Source: Elstera sp044372965 (lineage in GTDB: Bacteria > Pseudomonadota > Alphaproteobacteria > Elsterales > Elsteraceae). From it: a DNA stretch of 22,509 bases. Below, one piece after another: positions 8,287 to 15,991 of the stretch. Location: contig NZ_JBILQX010000044.1 in the NCBI RefSeq assembly GCF_044372965.1, positions 1 through 22,509 of the forward strand. The letters are read 5' to 3'. Both the position numbers and the translations under genes were made by a program. Below the pieces are notes generated by a model, which saw only the letters and a list, made by a program, of their open reading frames with translations, was not told the DNA's origin and did not search any database. Numbering within the stretch: position 1 is the stretch's first letter; each line of letters opens with the position of its first letter.

Positions 8287-8589
8287 ATACCGCGCCGCGC
8301 CTATTCGCTCATTGATCCATTTATTTGGGAAAACATAATGCAGATGTGCATTATTCTTGCGCATATTTTTTTTCTAAATAATTTCTATCTAGTAATAACC
8401 TGAAATTTACTTGTATTGTTCTTATATAAAATTAACCATTTTGAACCAAAAAAATTCGCGCGACAATATTGCTTTTGTAGAATGCATCAATTTAGTATTT
8501 TATTAATATTGTACGTGATACAAGGTTTTCTGTTAGCCAATCCCGGCATACCATCGCATTCATGCCATCTGAAACTATCGGAGTTTACC
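8287..8589. other. AT-rich intergenic region, no gene seen
   Basis: This stretch is strongly AT-rich between two GC-rich genes. It holds a short dyad at 8335-8354 (annotated separately), a run of T at about 8364-8373, and another 5-bp dyad TTGTA-N5-TACAA at 8509-8523. Several TATA-like hexamers are present, but I could not pick one promoter with confidence. An open frame reaches back to 8416 in phase with the next gene, but its residues look like translated non-coding DNA. The region could be the promoter/leader of the rhodanese-chemoreceptor genes or a remnant of inserted DNA. Confidence 0.5.
8335..8354. terminator. 8-bp dyad after mutL (possible terminator or operator)
   Basis: A perfect inverted repeat, ATAATGCA / TGCATTAT, has a 4-nt loop. 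It lies about 50 bp past the mutL stop, and a long T-run follows roughly 10 nt after the stem. The gap before the T-run and the AT-rich stem make it a poor intrinsic terminator. A protein-binding dyad is equally possible. Confidence 0.35.
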
Positions 8590-9018
8590 ATGTCGTTTCT
8601 GCGTGCTCTCACTGTCTTGATCTCAGTCCTAACGTTCGCGCCTTTGGCTGTAGCCCAAACGGGTGAAACGCCGCCGACCCTAGACGGCGCGAAAACTGTT
8701 AGCGCGGCAGAGGCAAAAACCCTGATCGATACGGGGGCCCAGGTCTATGATGCGCGCCGCAAGGCAGCCTTTTCCGAAGGGCATCTGCCGAAAGCAAAAT
8801 CGCTCTCCGGGTTCCAGAATGAGCAAACGAAGCAATTCGATCCGGCGGCCTTTGGGGCCAATAAGCAGGCTGTGATTATCATTCACGGCCATGGAAGCGA
8901 CGGCTGGTCGGCCGTGCAGGCTGTGAAGGACGCTGTGGCGGCAGGGTTTGGCAAGGTTCATTGGCTGCGCGGCGGTTTTGCTGAATGGACCGCAGCAAAA
9001 CTGCCCCTTGAGCAATAG
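8590..9018 (+). CDS. Exported rhodanese-like domain protein lacking the catalytic Cys
   Basis: This is a 142-residue protein. Its start is ATG 8590 with GGAG 6 nt upstream. A signal peptide (MSFLRALTVLISVLTFAPLAVAQ, cleavage near 22-23) predicts a periplasmic location. The mature part has a rhodanese plan: VSAAEAKTLIDTGAQVYDARRKAAFSEGHLPKAKSL (DxR and EGHLPGA-like motifs, about 37-71), the active-loop strand AVIIIHGHGSDGWSA (94-108), and the ending VHWLRGGFAEWTAAKLP. In catalytic members the loop reads like YC-N-G-x-x-CW-S. Here both cysteine positions are replaced (HG and DGW), and the whole protein has no cysteine. Sulfurtransferase activity is therefore unlikely, and a binding or structural role is more plausible. 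It ends 35 bp before a co-directional chemoreceptor gene and may share its transcript. Confidence 0.85.
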   Translation: MSFLRALTVLISVLTFAPLAVAQTGETPPTLDGAKTVSAAEAKTLIDTGAQVYDARRKAAFSEGHLPKAKSLSGFQNEQTKQFDPAAFGANKQAVIIIHGHGSDGWSAVQAVKDAVAAGFGKVHWLRGGFAEWTAAKLPLEQ

Positions 9019-9053
9019 ATTTATCCCCCTCTAGCCCCGTTTTTGAGGCCCCA

Positions 9054-10730
9054 ATGCTACGTTTTCTGATTTCTGGCCGGATTTCGCGGCTTGTTCCCAT
9101 GATCATGAGCATTATCGCACTGGCTTTCGTCAGCATTGCGGGCCTCAGCCTTTACAATAGCTTGAAAGAGATCGCCTACATGCGCGATTTGGGCGAGCGG
9201 GACCTGCCCGCCCGTCAAGCTATGGTGCAGGTCGAAGAGGGGCTGCAAGCGGCCAACACCCGAATTCTAGGCGTTATGGCCAAGGTCTATTCTGCCCCAG
9301 GGTCGGTTGATCGATTGGATAAACTTCTTGGCGACTTAAAGAATGATTGGGGAAAGTTACAGGGTATTTTTCCCGGGACTGAAAAGGATGCTTTGCGGGA
9401 AGAAGCATCGGTAGCTGTAAACTCGATCGATAGTTTTAAAGCCGATCTGCTGGTTGCCCTCCGCGAGGCAAAACCGCTTGATCGCTTGTATGATCGTTGG
9501 CTCGATATTCTCACGCCTCTTCGCAAAAGCACGGCAAGCACAACGAAGCAGCTAAACGATACCATTGCCGCCGAGGCCAGCACCCAACTCGATCTAGCGC
9601 AAACTTCAATCCTTGGGGTTGGTGTCCTCGGGCTTGTGGGGCTTGGTCTTTTAGCGGTTTCGGTGGTGATGTTGGTCCGGGGCGTTGCGCGGCCGATTGT
9701 CCGTTTGGCGCGGGTAACGGGGGCTATCACGGAAGGTGCACTGGAGACGGAAGTCCCTTACGCGGGCCGCCCTAACGAAATTGGAGATCTCGCTCAAGCC
9801 ATCCTGATTTTGCGCGATACGGCGGCTGCCAAGCGGACGCAAGACGTTGAAGCCGCTGCAGAGGCGGCCCAAAAAATAGAATATCATCAGTGGTTAGCGG
9901 GTCGGATCAACCGTTTTGAGGGCGATGCCGCGACGTTGCTTGCCGATGTTTCCAATATTTCCGAACGCTTACAGAGTGCCGCCACCGAAATGTCGCAGGT
10001 CGCTACGGCAACCAACACGCAAAGCCTAACGGTGGCGGTCAATTCCGAACAAACGTCCGGGAATGTCCGGGCGGTTGCGGCCGCAACGGAGCAGATGGCA
10101 ACCTCGATTGAGGAACTCGCCCAACGGGCGACAGAAAGCTCTAGCATGGCGACAAAAGCCGCCGACGAAATCAGCCGCACCGATGTGATGGTCGGTGAAC
10201 TGGCGGGGGCCGCAACGCGGATTGGCACCGTGGTTGGCCTTATTAACGATATTGCGTCGCGGACCAATCTTCTGGCGCTCAACGCAACGATTGAAGCGGC
10301 CCGTGCGGGCGACGTGGGTAAGGGGTTTGCGGTGGTTGCCGCCGAGGTAAAATCGCTCGCCAATCAAACCGCCAGCGCTACCGACGAGATCGCAGCACAG
10401 ATTGCCGACATTCAGTCCAGCGCGCAAAACGCCGTGGAAATTATCCGAACGATCGGCCGGATTGTCGATGATTTTAACGAGCTGTCGAGCTGGAGTGCGA
10501 GCGCGACAACCGAGTTGAACGCCGCAACCCGCGATATTGCGCTGAACATCCAACAGGCATCGCGTGCGACGGAGGCGGTTTCACAGATGATTCAGGCTGT
10601 CTCGTCGGGAACGGAACAGACGGGAGCCTCGGCAGCGCACGTGCAAACGGCTGCCGTGACGCTGGATCGGCAGCAATCGCGTTTGACCGCCGAGATTCGC
10701 GGATTCCTGAAGGACGTGGGCCGGGGCTAA
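9054..10730 (+). CDS. Methyl-accepting chemotaxis protein, helical periplasmic sensor
   Basis: This is a 558-residue transmembrane chemoreceptor that would signal through CheA/CheW. Order: TM1 about 12-34; a roughly 150-residue, almost wholly helical periplasmic domain (35-185) resembling a four-helix-bundle sensor; TM2 about 186-208; HAMP about 209-262; then the cytoplasmic signalling coiled coil. The conserved hairpin tip (IGTVVGLINDIASRTNLLALNATIEAARAG and GKGFAVVAAEVKSLA) spans about 390-437. There is no C-terminal CheR-tethering pentapeptide. The ATG at 9054 has a weak GAGG upstream. It follows a cysteine-free rhodanese-like gene by 35 bp. The ligand cannot be read from sequence. Confidence 0.95.
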   Translation: MLRFLISGRISRLVPMIMSIIALAFVSIAGLSLYNSLKEIAYMRDLGERDLPARQAMVQVEEGLQAANTRILGVMAKVYSAPGSVDRLDKLLGDLKNDWGKLQGIFPGTEKDALREEASVAVNSIDSFKADLLVALREAKPLDRLYDRWLDILTPLRKSTASTTKQLNDTIAAEASTQLDLAQTSILGVGVLGLVGLGLLAVSVVMLVRGVARPIVRLARVTGAITEGALETEVPYAGRPNEIGDLAQAILILRDTAAAKRTQDVEAAAEAAQKIEYHQWLAGRINRFEGDAATLLADVSNISERLQSAATEMSQVATATNTQSLTVAVNSEQTSGNVRAVAAATEQMATSIEELAQRATESSSMATKAADEISRTDVMVGELAGAATRIGTVVGLINDIASRTNLLALNATIEAARAGDVGKGFAVVAAEVKSLANQTASATDEIAAQIADIQSSAQNAVEIIRTIGRIVDDFNELSSWSASATTELNAATRDIALNIQQASRATEAVSQMIQAVSSGTEQTGASAAHVQTAAVTLDRQQSRLTAEIRGFLKDVGRG

Positions 10731-10747
10731 GCGCTCCCCGCGAGCGC
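10731..10747 (+). terminator. Weak GC hairpin after the first chemoreceptor gene
   Basis: A 6-bp inverted repeat GCGCTC / GAGCGC with a 5-nt loop begins directly after the stop codon. No T-tract follows, so it is only a candidate for 3'-end formation. The following 150 bp to the next chemoreceptor start contain no other gene. Confidence 0.3.
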
Positions 10748-10904
10748 CAATAGACCAAAGAGAAAGGGGGGCGCGGGTCTCCAGCCTAGTCGGTGTGCCC
10801 GAGGGAGCACGGCAGTCAATTTTGATACCAGCCTCAATCGGCTATCTCTTATCCCTAAAGCGTTCTAGCGAATGCGATAGCCTTTGATCGACGAAAGCGC
10901 CGCA

Positions 10905-12866
10905 ATGAGCATGACCATGTCAAAACGCCCGATTTTGGCGCTCACCGGCAGCGTGCTGCTGGCGGTTCTGGCAACGACAGCGAGCAATATTTTTCTGAGC
11001 CAACGGCTGATTGATGCGTCGGCGACGCAGGAATTGAAAACGCTCGAAGCATTTTTCGACTCGTCGCTGAAATCGGAATCCGACCGGGCCTTGTCGCTTG
11101 CCGTCAGCTTGGCGGAAAATAATGCGGTGCGCGACCAGTTCGCCGCGCGTGCGCGCGATACGCTTCAGGCAACCCTCGCCCCTGTGTTCAAAGAGTTGAA
11201 GGACAAGCACGGCATTCGGCAGATGCAATTTCATCTGGCCCCGGCGACCTCCTTCCTGCGCGTTCATCGGCCCGAGAAATTCGGCGACGATCTCTCGTCT
11301 TTCCGCTTTACCGTGGTGGAGGTCAACCGCAGCCAGAAGCCCGTTTCGGGGATCGAAAACGGCGTCGAGGGCCTCGGCATTCGCGGCGTCGTGCCGATGA
11401 TAAAGGATCAAAAGCCGATTGGCTCGGTAGAGATTGGCCTGTCGATCGATCAATTCTTCTTCGACCGGCTCAAAGCCGCCACCGGGGCCGATGTCGCGCT
11501 TTACGTCACCTCACCGAAGGGCGTTGCGCTTCACGCCAAGACGTTCGCCGACGTGCCGCCCGTTCCGCCAGAAGCGCTGAGCGCGGCGCTCGGCGGGGCG
11601 GCGCAGACGGGAACCTTGCCCGTCAATGGGGCGACGCTGTCCTATACCGCTGTGCCCGTGCGTGACTATCGCGGCGATATTTTCGGCGCGGTTCTCCTGT
11701 CTTTTGACCGGGCCGAGCTTAAATCGGTTCAGGATCGGGCGATGCTGCTCTCCGTCGCCATCGGTGCCGGCGTGCTGCTGCTCGCCCTGCTGGTCGCCTG
11801 GCGCTTGAGCCGGAGCCTGTGCAAGCCGCTGATGGCGATTACGGGCGTCATGACCGATTTGGCCCAGGGCAATTTGCAGGCGGTCATTCCGGGGCTGAAG
11901 CGCCGCGATGAAATTGGCGCGATTGCGGCAGCCCTTGCCGTCTTCCAGCGCTCGATGCAGGAAGCCGAGGATTTGCGTCAGGATCAGGCCGCCGCTCACG
12001 CCAGGGCGGCGGCAACCCAGCGCGAAACCCGCTTGGCGCTGGCTGCTGAATTTGAAACGAAGGTGCACAGCGTCGTGAGTCTCGTCAGCCGCAGTTCGGC
12101 CGCGCTGCAAAAGCTCTCGGAGCAGATGCGCCAGTTTGTTCATCAGACCCTCGGCCAAGCCCGCACCGGGGCCGCGACGGCCGAAACCACGGCGCACCAT
12201 ATGAATGCGCTCGCGGGGGCAGGCAACCAGCTTGCGGCCTCGGTCGGTGAAATCGGCCAGCAAGTGACCCAGGCCAGTACGATCACCGGCCAAGCCAATG
12301 CCGAGGCCGCCACGGCGACCGAGCGCATGCAAGGGCTCGACGGCGCGGCGCAGAAGATTGGGGCGGTGGTGCAGTTGATCCAGGATATCGCCGGGCAGAC
12401 CAATCTGCTGGCGCTGAACGCTACCATCGAAGCCGCGCGGGCTGGGGAAGCCGGCAAGGGTTTCGCGGTGGTCGCGGCCGAGGTCAAAGCCCTGGCCGCG
12501 CAAACCAGCCGGGCGACCGAGGATATTTCGCAGCAGATCAATGCGATTCAATCCGCCAGCCGGGGCGCGATGACGGCGATGACCGATATCCATCATACCA
12601 TCGGAACCATTACCGATATTTCCACCAATGTTGCCGCTGCCGTCGAGGAACAGGCGACGGCTACGCGCGCGATTTCGCGCAGCGTCGATCAAGCGTCGCA
12701 GAGCAGTGCGCAATCGAGCCAAGCGATGGCGGACGTAAGCCAAACCATCGGGCAGGTGGGCGATCAGGCGCAGACCGTTTCGACGGCGGCGAACGATCTG
12801 GCCGGGCAGGCGGAGGCGCTCCAGCAGGTTATCGTCGCGTTTCTCGACCAAGTCCGCGCGGCTTAG
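10905..12866 (+). CDS. Methyl-accepting chemotaxis protein, double-Cache-like sensor
   Basis: This is a 653-residue chemoreceptor from the ATG at 10905, chosen because GAAAG lies about 7 nt upstream. ATGs at 10911 and 10917 are possible, and a TTG at 10884 is less likely. Order: TM1 about 10-32; an extracytoplasmic domain about 35-275 with the features FLRVHRPEKFGDDLSSFRFTV, GLGIRGVVPMI and GSVEIGLS, typical of the dCache_3 type; TM2 about 279-300; HAMP about 301-355; signalling region about 400-650. The tip is IGAVVQLIQDIAGQTNLLALNATIEAARAGEAGKGFAVVAAEVKALA. No CheR-binding pentapeptide is present at the C-terminus. The sensor differs completely from that of the upstream receptor, so the pair is not a recent tandem duplication. 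The ligand is unknown; the class often binds small organic molecules. Confidence 0.95.
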   Translation: MSMTMSKRPILALTGSVLLAVLATTASNIFLSQRLIDASATQELKTLEAFFDSSLKSESDRALSLAVSLAENNAVRDQFAARARDTLQATLAPVFKELKDKHGIRQMQFHLAPATSFLRVHRPEKFGDDLSSFRFTVVEVNRSQKPVSGIENGVEGLGIRGVVPMIKDQKPIGSVEIGLSIDQFFFDRLKAATGADVALYVTSPKGVALHAKTFADVPPVPPEALSAALGGAAQTGTLPVNGATLSYTAVPVRDYRGDIFGAVLLSFDRAELKSVQDRAMLLSVAIGAGVLLLALLVAWRLSRSLCKPLMAITGVMTDLAQGNLQAVIPGLKRRDEIGAIAAALAVFQRSMQEAEDLRQDQAAAHARAAATQRETRLALAAEFETKVHSVVSLVSRSSAALQKLSEQMRQFVHQTLGQARTGAATAETTAHHMNALAGAGNQLAASVGEIGQQVTQASTITGQANAEAATATERMQGLDGAAQKIGAVVQLIQDIAGQTNLLALNATIEAARAGEAGKGFAVVAAEVKALAAQTSRATEDISQQINAIQSASRGAMTAMTDIHHTIGTITDISTNVAAAVEEQATATRAISRSVDQASQSSAQSSQAMADVSQTIGQVGDQAQTVSTAANDLAGQAEALQQVIVAFLDQVRAA

Positions 12867-12901
12867 GCCGCACGGTTTGAGCGGGGGCGGCTTAGGCCGC
12901 C
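12858..12901. repeat. Two identical 14-bp hairpins spanning both convergent stop codons
   Basis: GCGGCTTAGGCCGC occurs at 12858-12871 and again at 12887-12900. Each copy folds as GCGGC / GCCGC around a TTAG loop (the second extends to 6 bp using 12886 and 12901). The first contains the TAG stop of the chemoreceptor gene. The second contains, on the other strand, the TAA stop of the exporter gene. They probably act together as a compact bidirectional terminator or 3' barrier, although no T-tracts are present. Confidence 0.5.
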
Positions 12902-13530
12902 GGGCGGCGCAACGTTAGCAGCAGCACGCCGAAGCCGACGAAAATGCCGCCCACGGTTCGATTGACCCAGCGCACGATCATCGGCTTCAGCAGCACGCCC
13001 CGCGCCTGCCGGGCCAGGAGTGCGTAACCGAACAGCGAGGCGAACGAGATTCCCATGAAAATGCCGGTCAGGGTAAAAAACTGCGGCAGAACGGGCGCAT
13101 CGGGCACGAGGAACTGCGGGAACAGCGCCGCGAAGAATAGGATCGGCTTGGGGTTGGTCACGGCCAGCCCGGCCCCCTCGCGGTAGAGGGCAAGCGCGCC
13201 GGGGTTCCGGTGCGGCAGGGTGGTTTCCGGCAGCGCGGCGAGGCTGGCCCGGCCAAAGAGATGCCGCAGCCCGATCCAGAACAGATACAGCGCGCCAATA
13301 AGCTTAACGACGCCGAATAGCAGGGCGGAGGTTTGCAGCATCACGCCGAGCCCGAGCATCGAGGCGGTGGAGAGGCAGAACAGCCCGGTGATATTCCCTA
13401 AAGACGACCAGAGCACCGAGCCGATGCCGTGGGCGAGGCTATTGCGGATCGCCAGCAGAATGGCGGGGCCGGGGGAGAGAATGGCGGTGGCGGCGATCAC
13501 CGTATAGGAGAGCAGCAGGGCGAGGGTCAT
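12892..13530 (-). CDS. LysE/RhtB-family amino-acid exporter
   Basis: This is a 212-residue inner-membrane protein with about six hydrophobic segments. The N-terminal signature SPGPAILLAIRNSLAHG (about 19-35) and the central NPKPILFFAALFPQF are hallmarks of the LysE/RhtB translocator family, which exports amino acids or related metabolites by secondary transport. The ATG at 13530 has AGGAA about 9 nt upstream. The exact substrate cannot be inferred from sequence. It lies 58 bp downstream of the co-directional thioesterase gene and is convergent with the chemoreceptor gene, ending in the duplicated hairpin. Length is normal for the family. Confidence 0.93.
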   Translation of the reverse strand: MTLALLLSYTVIAATAILSPGPAILLAIRNSLAHGIGSVLWSSLGNITGLFCLSTASMLGLGVMLQTSALLFGVVKLIGALYLFWIGLRHLFGRASLAALPETTLPHRNPGALALYREGAGLAVTNPKPILFFAALFPQFLVPDAPVLPQFFTLTGIFMGISFASLFGYALLARQARGVLLKPMIVRWVNRTVGGIFVGFGVLLLTLRRPAA

Positions 13531-13588
13531 CGGGCGGGTTCCTGTTCAGTGTCAGGTGATCTCAGCGCAGAAACCTACCCGCCACAAG

Positions 13589-14125
13589 TCACCCCGTTGC
13601 AACGCTGTCCGCCAGGGCGCGCTCGGCTGTAGCCCAGGCTTGCACCGCGTCGGGCAGCACTGGGGAGACCATTGGCTCGTCCATCGCCGCCATAATCTCG
13701 TCGGTCGGCACCGTGCCGCCGGGGCCGACGAAGGCGGCTTTGACGATGGCGTGGAACATCAGCCGCTCTTGCGTGTCGAGAAAGCGTTGTTCGAGATAGA
13801 TAAACTTCTCGTCCCACCCCAGGGTGCGCGTGACCATCGTAAACGTCTGAAACGGGTTCAGCGCGCGGCGGAAGCGGGCATTCACCGATGCTACGACCGG
13901 CATCCAGCGCTTGCGGCGCACGAGGCCCCAAAGCTTGGTGCGCAGCATCAAATCCAGCCGCCCAAGATCAAGCAGGGTCAGATAGCGGCCATTATTCATA
14001 TGAAAGTTAAAGTCGAGATCATTCGGCCAAACGCGCATCGTCACCCGGCTTTCGCCCATCAGCGGCAGGGCGGCGCGGAAGCGTAGGGTGAGCATCAGCC
14101 AAATCAGGCGGCAGTAGAGGTTCAT
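13589..14125 (-). CDS. Hotdog-fold acyl-CoA thioesterase family protein (4HBT/THEM6-like)
   Basis: This is a 178-residue protein that likely hydrolyses acyl-CoA or acyl-ACP thioesters. The ATG at 14125 is preferred: TTGGAG stands about 6 nt upstream. A TTG at 14137 would add four residues and overlap that site. The family core is WPNDLDFNFHMNNGRYLTLLDLGRLDLM (about 33-60), equivalent to the 4HBT active-site strand and long helix. A hydrophobic N-terminal helix (CRLIWLMLTLRFRAALPLM) recalls THEM6-like proteins and may associate with the membrane. It lies downstream of the beta-oxidation genes on the same strand but immediately after a strong terminator, so its expression may depend on read-through. 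Substrate is not predictable. Confidence 0.82.
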   Translation of the reverse strand: MNLYCRLIWLMLTLRFRAALPLMGESRVTMRVWPNDLDFNFHMNNGRYLTLLDLGRLDLMLRTKLWGLVRRKRWMPVVASVNARFRRALNPFQTFTMVTRTLGWDEKFIYLEQRFLDTQERLMFHAIVKAAFVGPGGTVPTDEIMAAMDEPMVSPVLPDAVQAWATAERALADSVATG

Positions 14126-14138
14126 TCCAGTCTCCAAA

Positions 14139-14171
14139 GAAAAAACCCCCCTCCGTTGGCGGGAGAGGGGT
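14139..14171 (-). terminator. Intrinsic terminator of the beta-oxidation operon
   Basis: The stem is formed by 14145-14154 and 14162-14171 (ACCCC, C/A mismatch, CTCC paired with GGAG and GGGGT), with a 7-nt loop. On the minus strand it is followed immediately by a U-rich tail of six T, C, then T's. It lies about 20 bp after the acyl-CoA dehydrogenase stop. Its tail runs into the ribosome binding site of the thioesterase gene. Confidence 0.85.
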
Positions 14172-14191
14172 CGTTTCGGAAGCGTTACAGC

Positions 14192-15979
14192 TTAGAAAGC
14201 TTCCGCCGGAAGCTCCATCAGCACCTTGCCGCCCGCCATGATATTGACGAACAGCGAGCCGTGCTCCGGCAGCAGCTTTTGCATGAAGAAGCGGGCGTTG
14301 ATGAGCTTGGCTTCGTAGAAAGCCTTCTCGTCGCCATCGACTTTCTTCAAGGCCACTTCCGCCATCTGCGCCCACATGTACCCGAGGGCCACAAGGCTGA
14401 AGAGGCGCAGATAGTCGGAGGACGCGGCCCCGGCTTCTTCGGGGCGCCCGAAGGATTTTTGCGCCACGGTGGCGGTTGCCATCTGGAGCTTGCCGAAGGC
14501 TTTCGCCAGCGGGCCGATGAACTCCAGCATCGCCGGGTTTTCCATCTGGGTTTCGAGATAGGCCGAGACCGGATGGAAGAAGCGGCGCATCAACCGGCCC
14601 ATATTCTGCGGCATTTTGCGGCCGACCAGGTCGAGCGCCTGAATACCGTTGGTGCCTTCGTAGATCTGGGTAATGCGCGCGTCGCGGACGAACTGCTCCA
14701 CGCCGTAATCGTGAATATACCCATGCCCGCCGTGGACCTGCACCGCCAGATTGGCGGCGTTAAAGCCGTGATCGGTGAGATAGGCTTTGACGATCGGCGT
14801 CAGCAGGGCGACGAGATCATCGGCCTCCAGGCGCTTTTCCGGGTCCGGGTGCTTGTGCGAGATGTCCAGCAGCATGCCGACCCAATAGGCGAGCGCGCGG
14901 GAGGCTTCCGTATTGGCGCGGATCGTCATCAGCATCCGGCGCACGTCTGGGTGAACGATGATCGGATCGGCGCTGGCGGAATGATCCTGCTTCTTCGCAT
15001 CGAGCGAGCGCATTTGACGGCGGTCCTTGGCGTAAGCCGCCGCCGTCTGGTAGGAGATTTCGCTGAGGCCGAGGCCCTGCATGCCGACGCCAAGGCGCGC
15101 GGCATTCATCATGGTGAACATGCAGCGCATGCCCTTATGGGCTTCGCCGATCAGCCAGCCTTGCGCGCCTTCGAAGTTCATCACGCAGGTCGAGTTCGCT
15201 TTAATCCCCATCTTATGTTCGATGGAGCCGCACATCACGCCATTGCGCATGCCCGGCGTGCCATCGTCCTTCGGCAGGAACTTCGGCACCACGAACAGGC
15301 TGATGCCTTTAATGCCCGGCGGCGCATCCGGCAGCTTTGCCAGCACCAGATGAATGATGTTTTCAGTCAGGTCCTGCTCGCCCGCCGAAATGAAGATCTT
15401 CGTGCCGGTGATCGAATAGGAGCCATCGCCGCGCGGCTCGGCCTTGGTGCGCATCAGCCCCAGGTCGGTCCCGCAATGGGGCTCCGTCAGGCACATAGTG
15501 CCGGACCAGGTGCCATCGACGATCTTCGGCAGGTAACGTTGCTTCAGTTCGTCCGACCCGTGCTGCGCCAGGGCGTTATAGGCCCCGTGCGACAGGCCGG
15601 GGTACATGCCGAAGGAGATGTTCGAGGAACAGATGAGTTCCTGAACCACGAATTCCAGCAGATGCGGCATGCCTTGGCCACCAAAGTCCGGATCGCAGGA
15701 CAGGGAGGTCCAGCCGCCTTCGATGAACTTGGTATAGGCTTCTTTGAACCCGGCGGGGGTGCGAACCACGCCGTTTTCATAGTGGCAGCCTTCCTTATCG
15801 CCGGAGAGGTTGAGGGGTAGAAGCTCGTTCACACACAGCTTCGCCGCTTCTTCCAGCACCGCATCGAACAGGTCGGGCGTTGCGTCTTCATAACCCGGCA
15901 GCTTGGAGAGCTGTTCGGCGTTTAGCACTTCGTTGAGAACGAAGCGGATTTCCCGCAAGGGAGCAGCATAGGTTGCCAT
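14192..15979 (-). CDS. Acyl-CoA dehydrogenase (large, C-terminally extended class)
   Basis: This FAD enzyme introduces the trans-2 double bond into acyl-CoA, the first oxidation of beta-oxidation, passing electrons to ETF. The 595-residue length and the motifs GGWTSLSCDPDFGGQG (88-103), MCLTEPHCGTDLG (162-174), SITGTKIFISAGE (189-201) and QVHGGHGYIHDYGVEQFVRDARITQIYEGTNGIQ (414-447) mark the larger acyl-CoA dehydrogenase class that also includes DmdC-type enzymes. The catalytic base is expected at Glu441 in YEGTNGIQ. A further helical extension of roughly 140 residues follows. TAGGAGGG upstream merges the stop codon of the preceding fadN-like gene with the ribosome site, so the two are coupled. 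Chain-length preference, or a 3-methylthiopropionyl-CoA specialisation, cannot be decided from sequence alone. Confidence 0.93.
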   Translation of the reverse strand: MATYAAPLREIRFVLNEVLNAEQLSKLPGYEDATPDLFDAVLEEAAKLCVNELLPLNLSGDKEGCHYENGVVRTPAGFKEAYTKFIEGGWTSLSCDPDFGGQGMPHLLEFVVQELICSSNISFGMYPGLSHGAYNALAQHGSDELKQRYLPKIVDGTWSGTMCLTEPHCGTDLGLMRTKAEPRGDGSYSITGTKIFISAGEQDLTENIIHLVLAKLPDAPPGIKGISLFVVPKFLPKDDGTPGMRNGVMCGSIEHKMGIKANSTCVMNFEGAQGWLIGEAHKGMRCMFTMMNAARLGVGMQGLGLSEISYQTAAAYAKDRRQMRSLDAKKQDHSASADPIIVHPDVRRMLMTIRANTEASRALAYWVGMLLDISHKHPDPEKRLEADDLVALLTPIVKAYLTDHGFNAANLAVQVHGGHGYIHDYGVEQFVRDARITQIYEGTNGIQALDLVGRKMPQNMGRLMRRFFHPVSAYLETQMENPAMLEFIGPLAKAFGKLQMATATVAQKSFGRPEEAGAASSDYLRLFSLVALGYMWAQMAEVALKKVDGDEKAFYEAKLINARFFMQKLLPEHGSLFVNIMAGGKVLMELPAEAF

Positions 15980-15991
15980 GAAACGGCCCTC

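Noticed and set aside
8416..8589. N-terminal extension of the rhodanese-like gene
   Set aside because: The extension is translated AT-rich spacer. The ATG at 8590 has a good Shine-Dalgarno and is directly followed by a proper signal peptide.
11511..12851. Long open frame (446 codons) on the minus strand
   Set aside because: It is antisense to the second chemoreceptor. Arg/Gly/Leu-rich shadow composition, no domain.
9054..12866. Tandem duplication of chemoreceptor genes
   Set aside because: Only the conserved signalling tip is similar. The sensor domains, lengths and linkers differ, so this is not a recent duplication.
14156..15820. Long open frame (554 codons) on the plus strand
   Set aside because: It is antisense to the acyl-CoA dehydrogenase and His/Arg/Gly-rich as expected for a shadow frame, with no recognisable domain.
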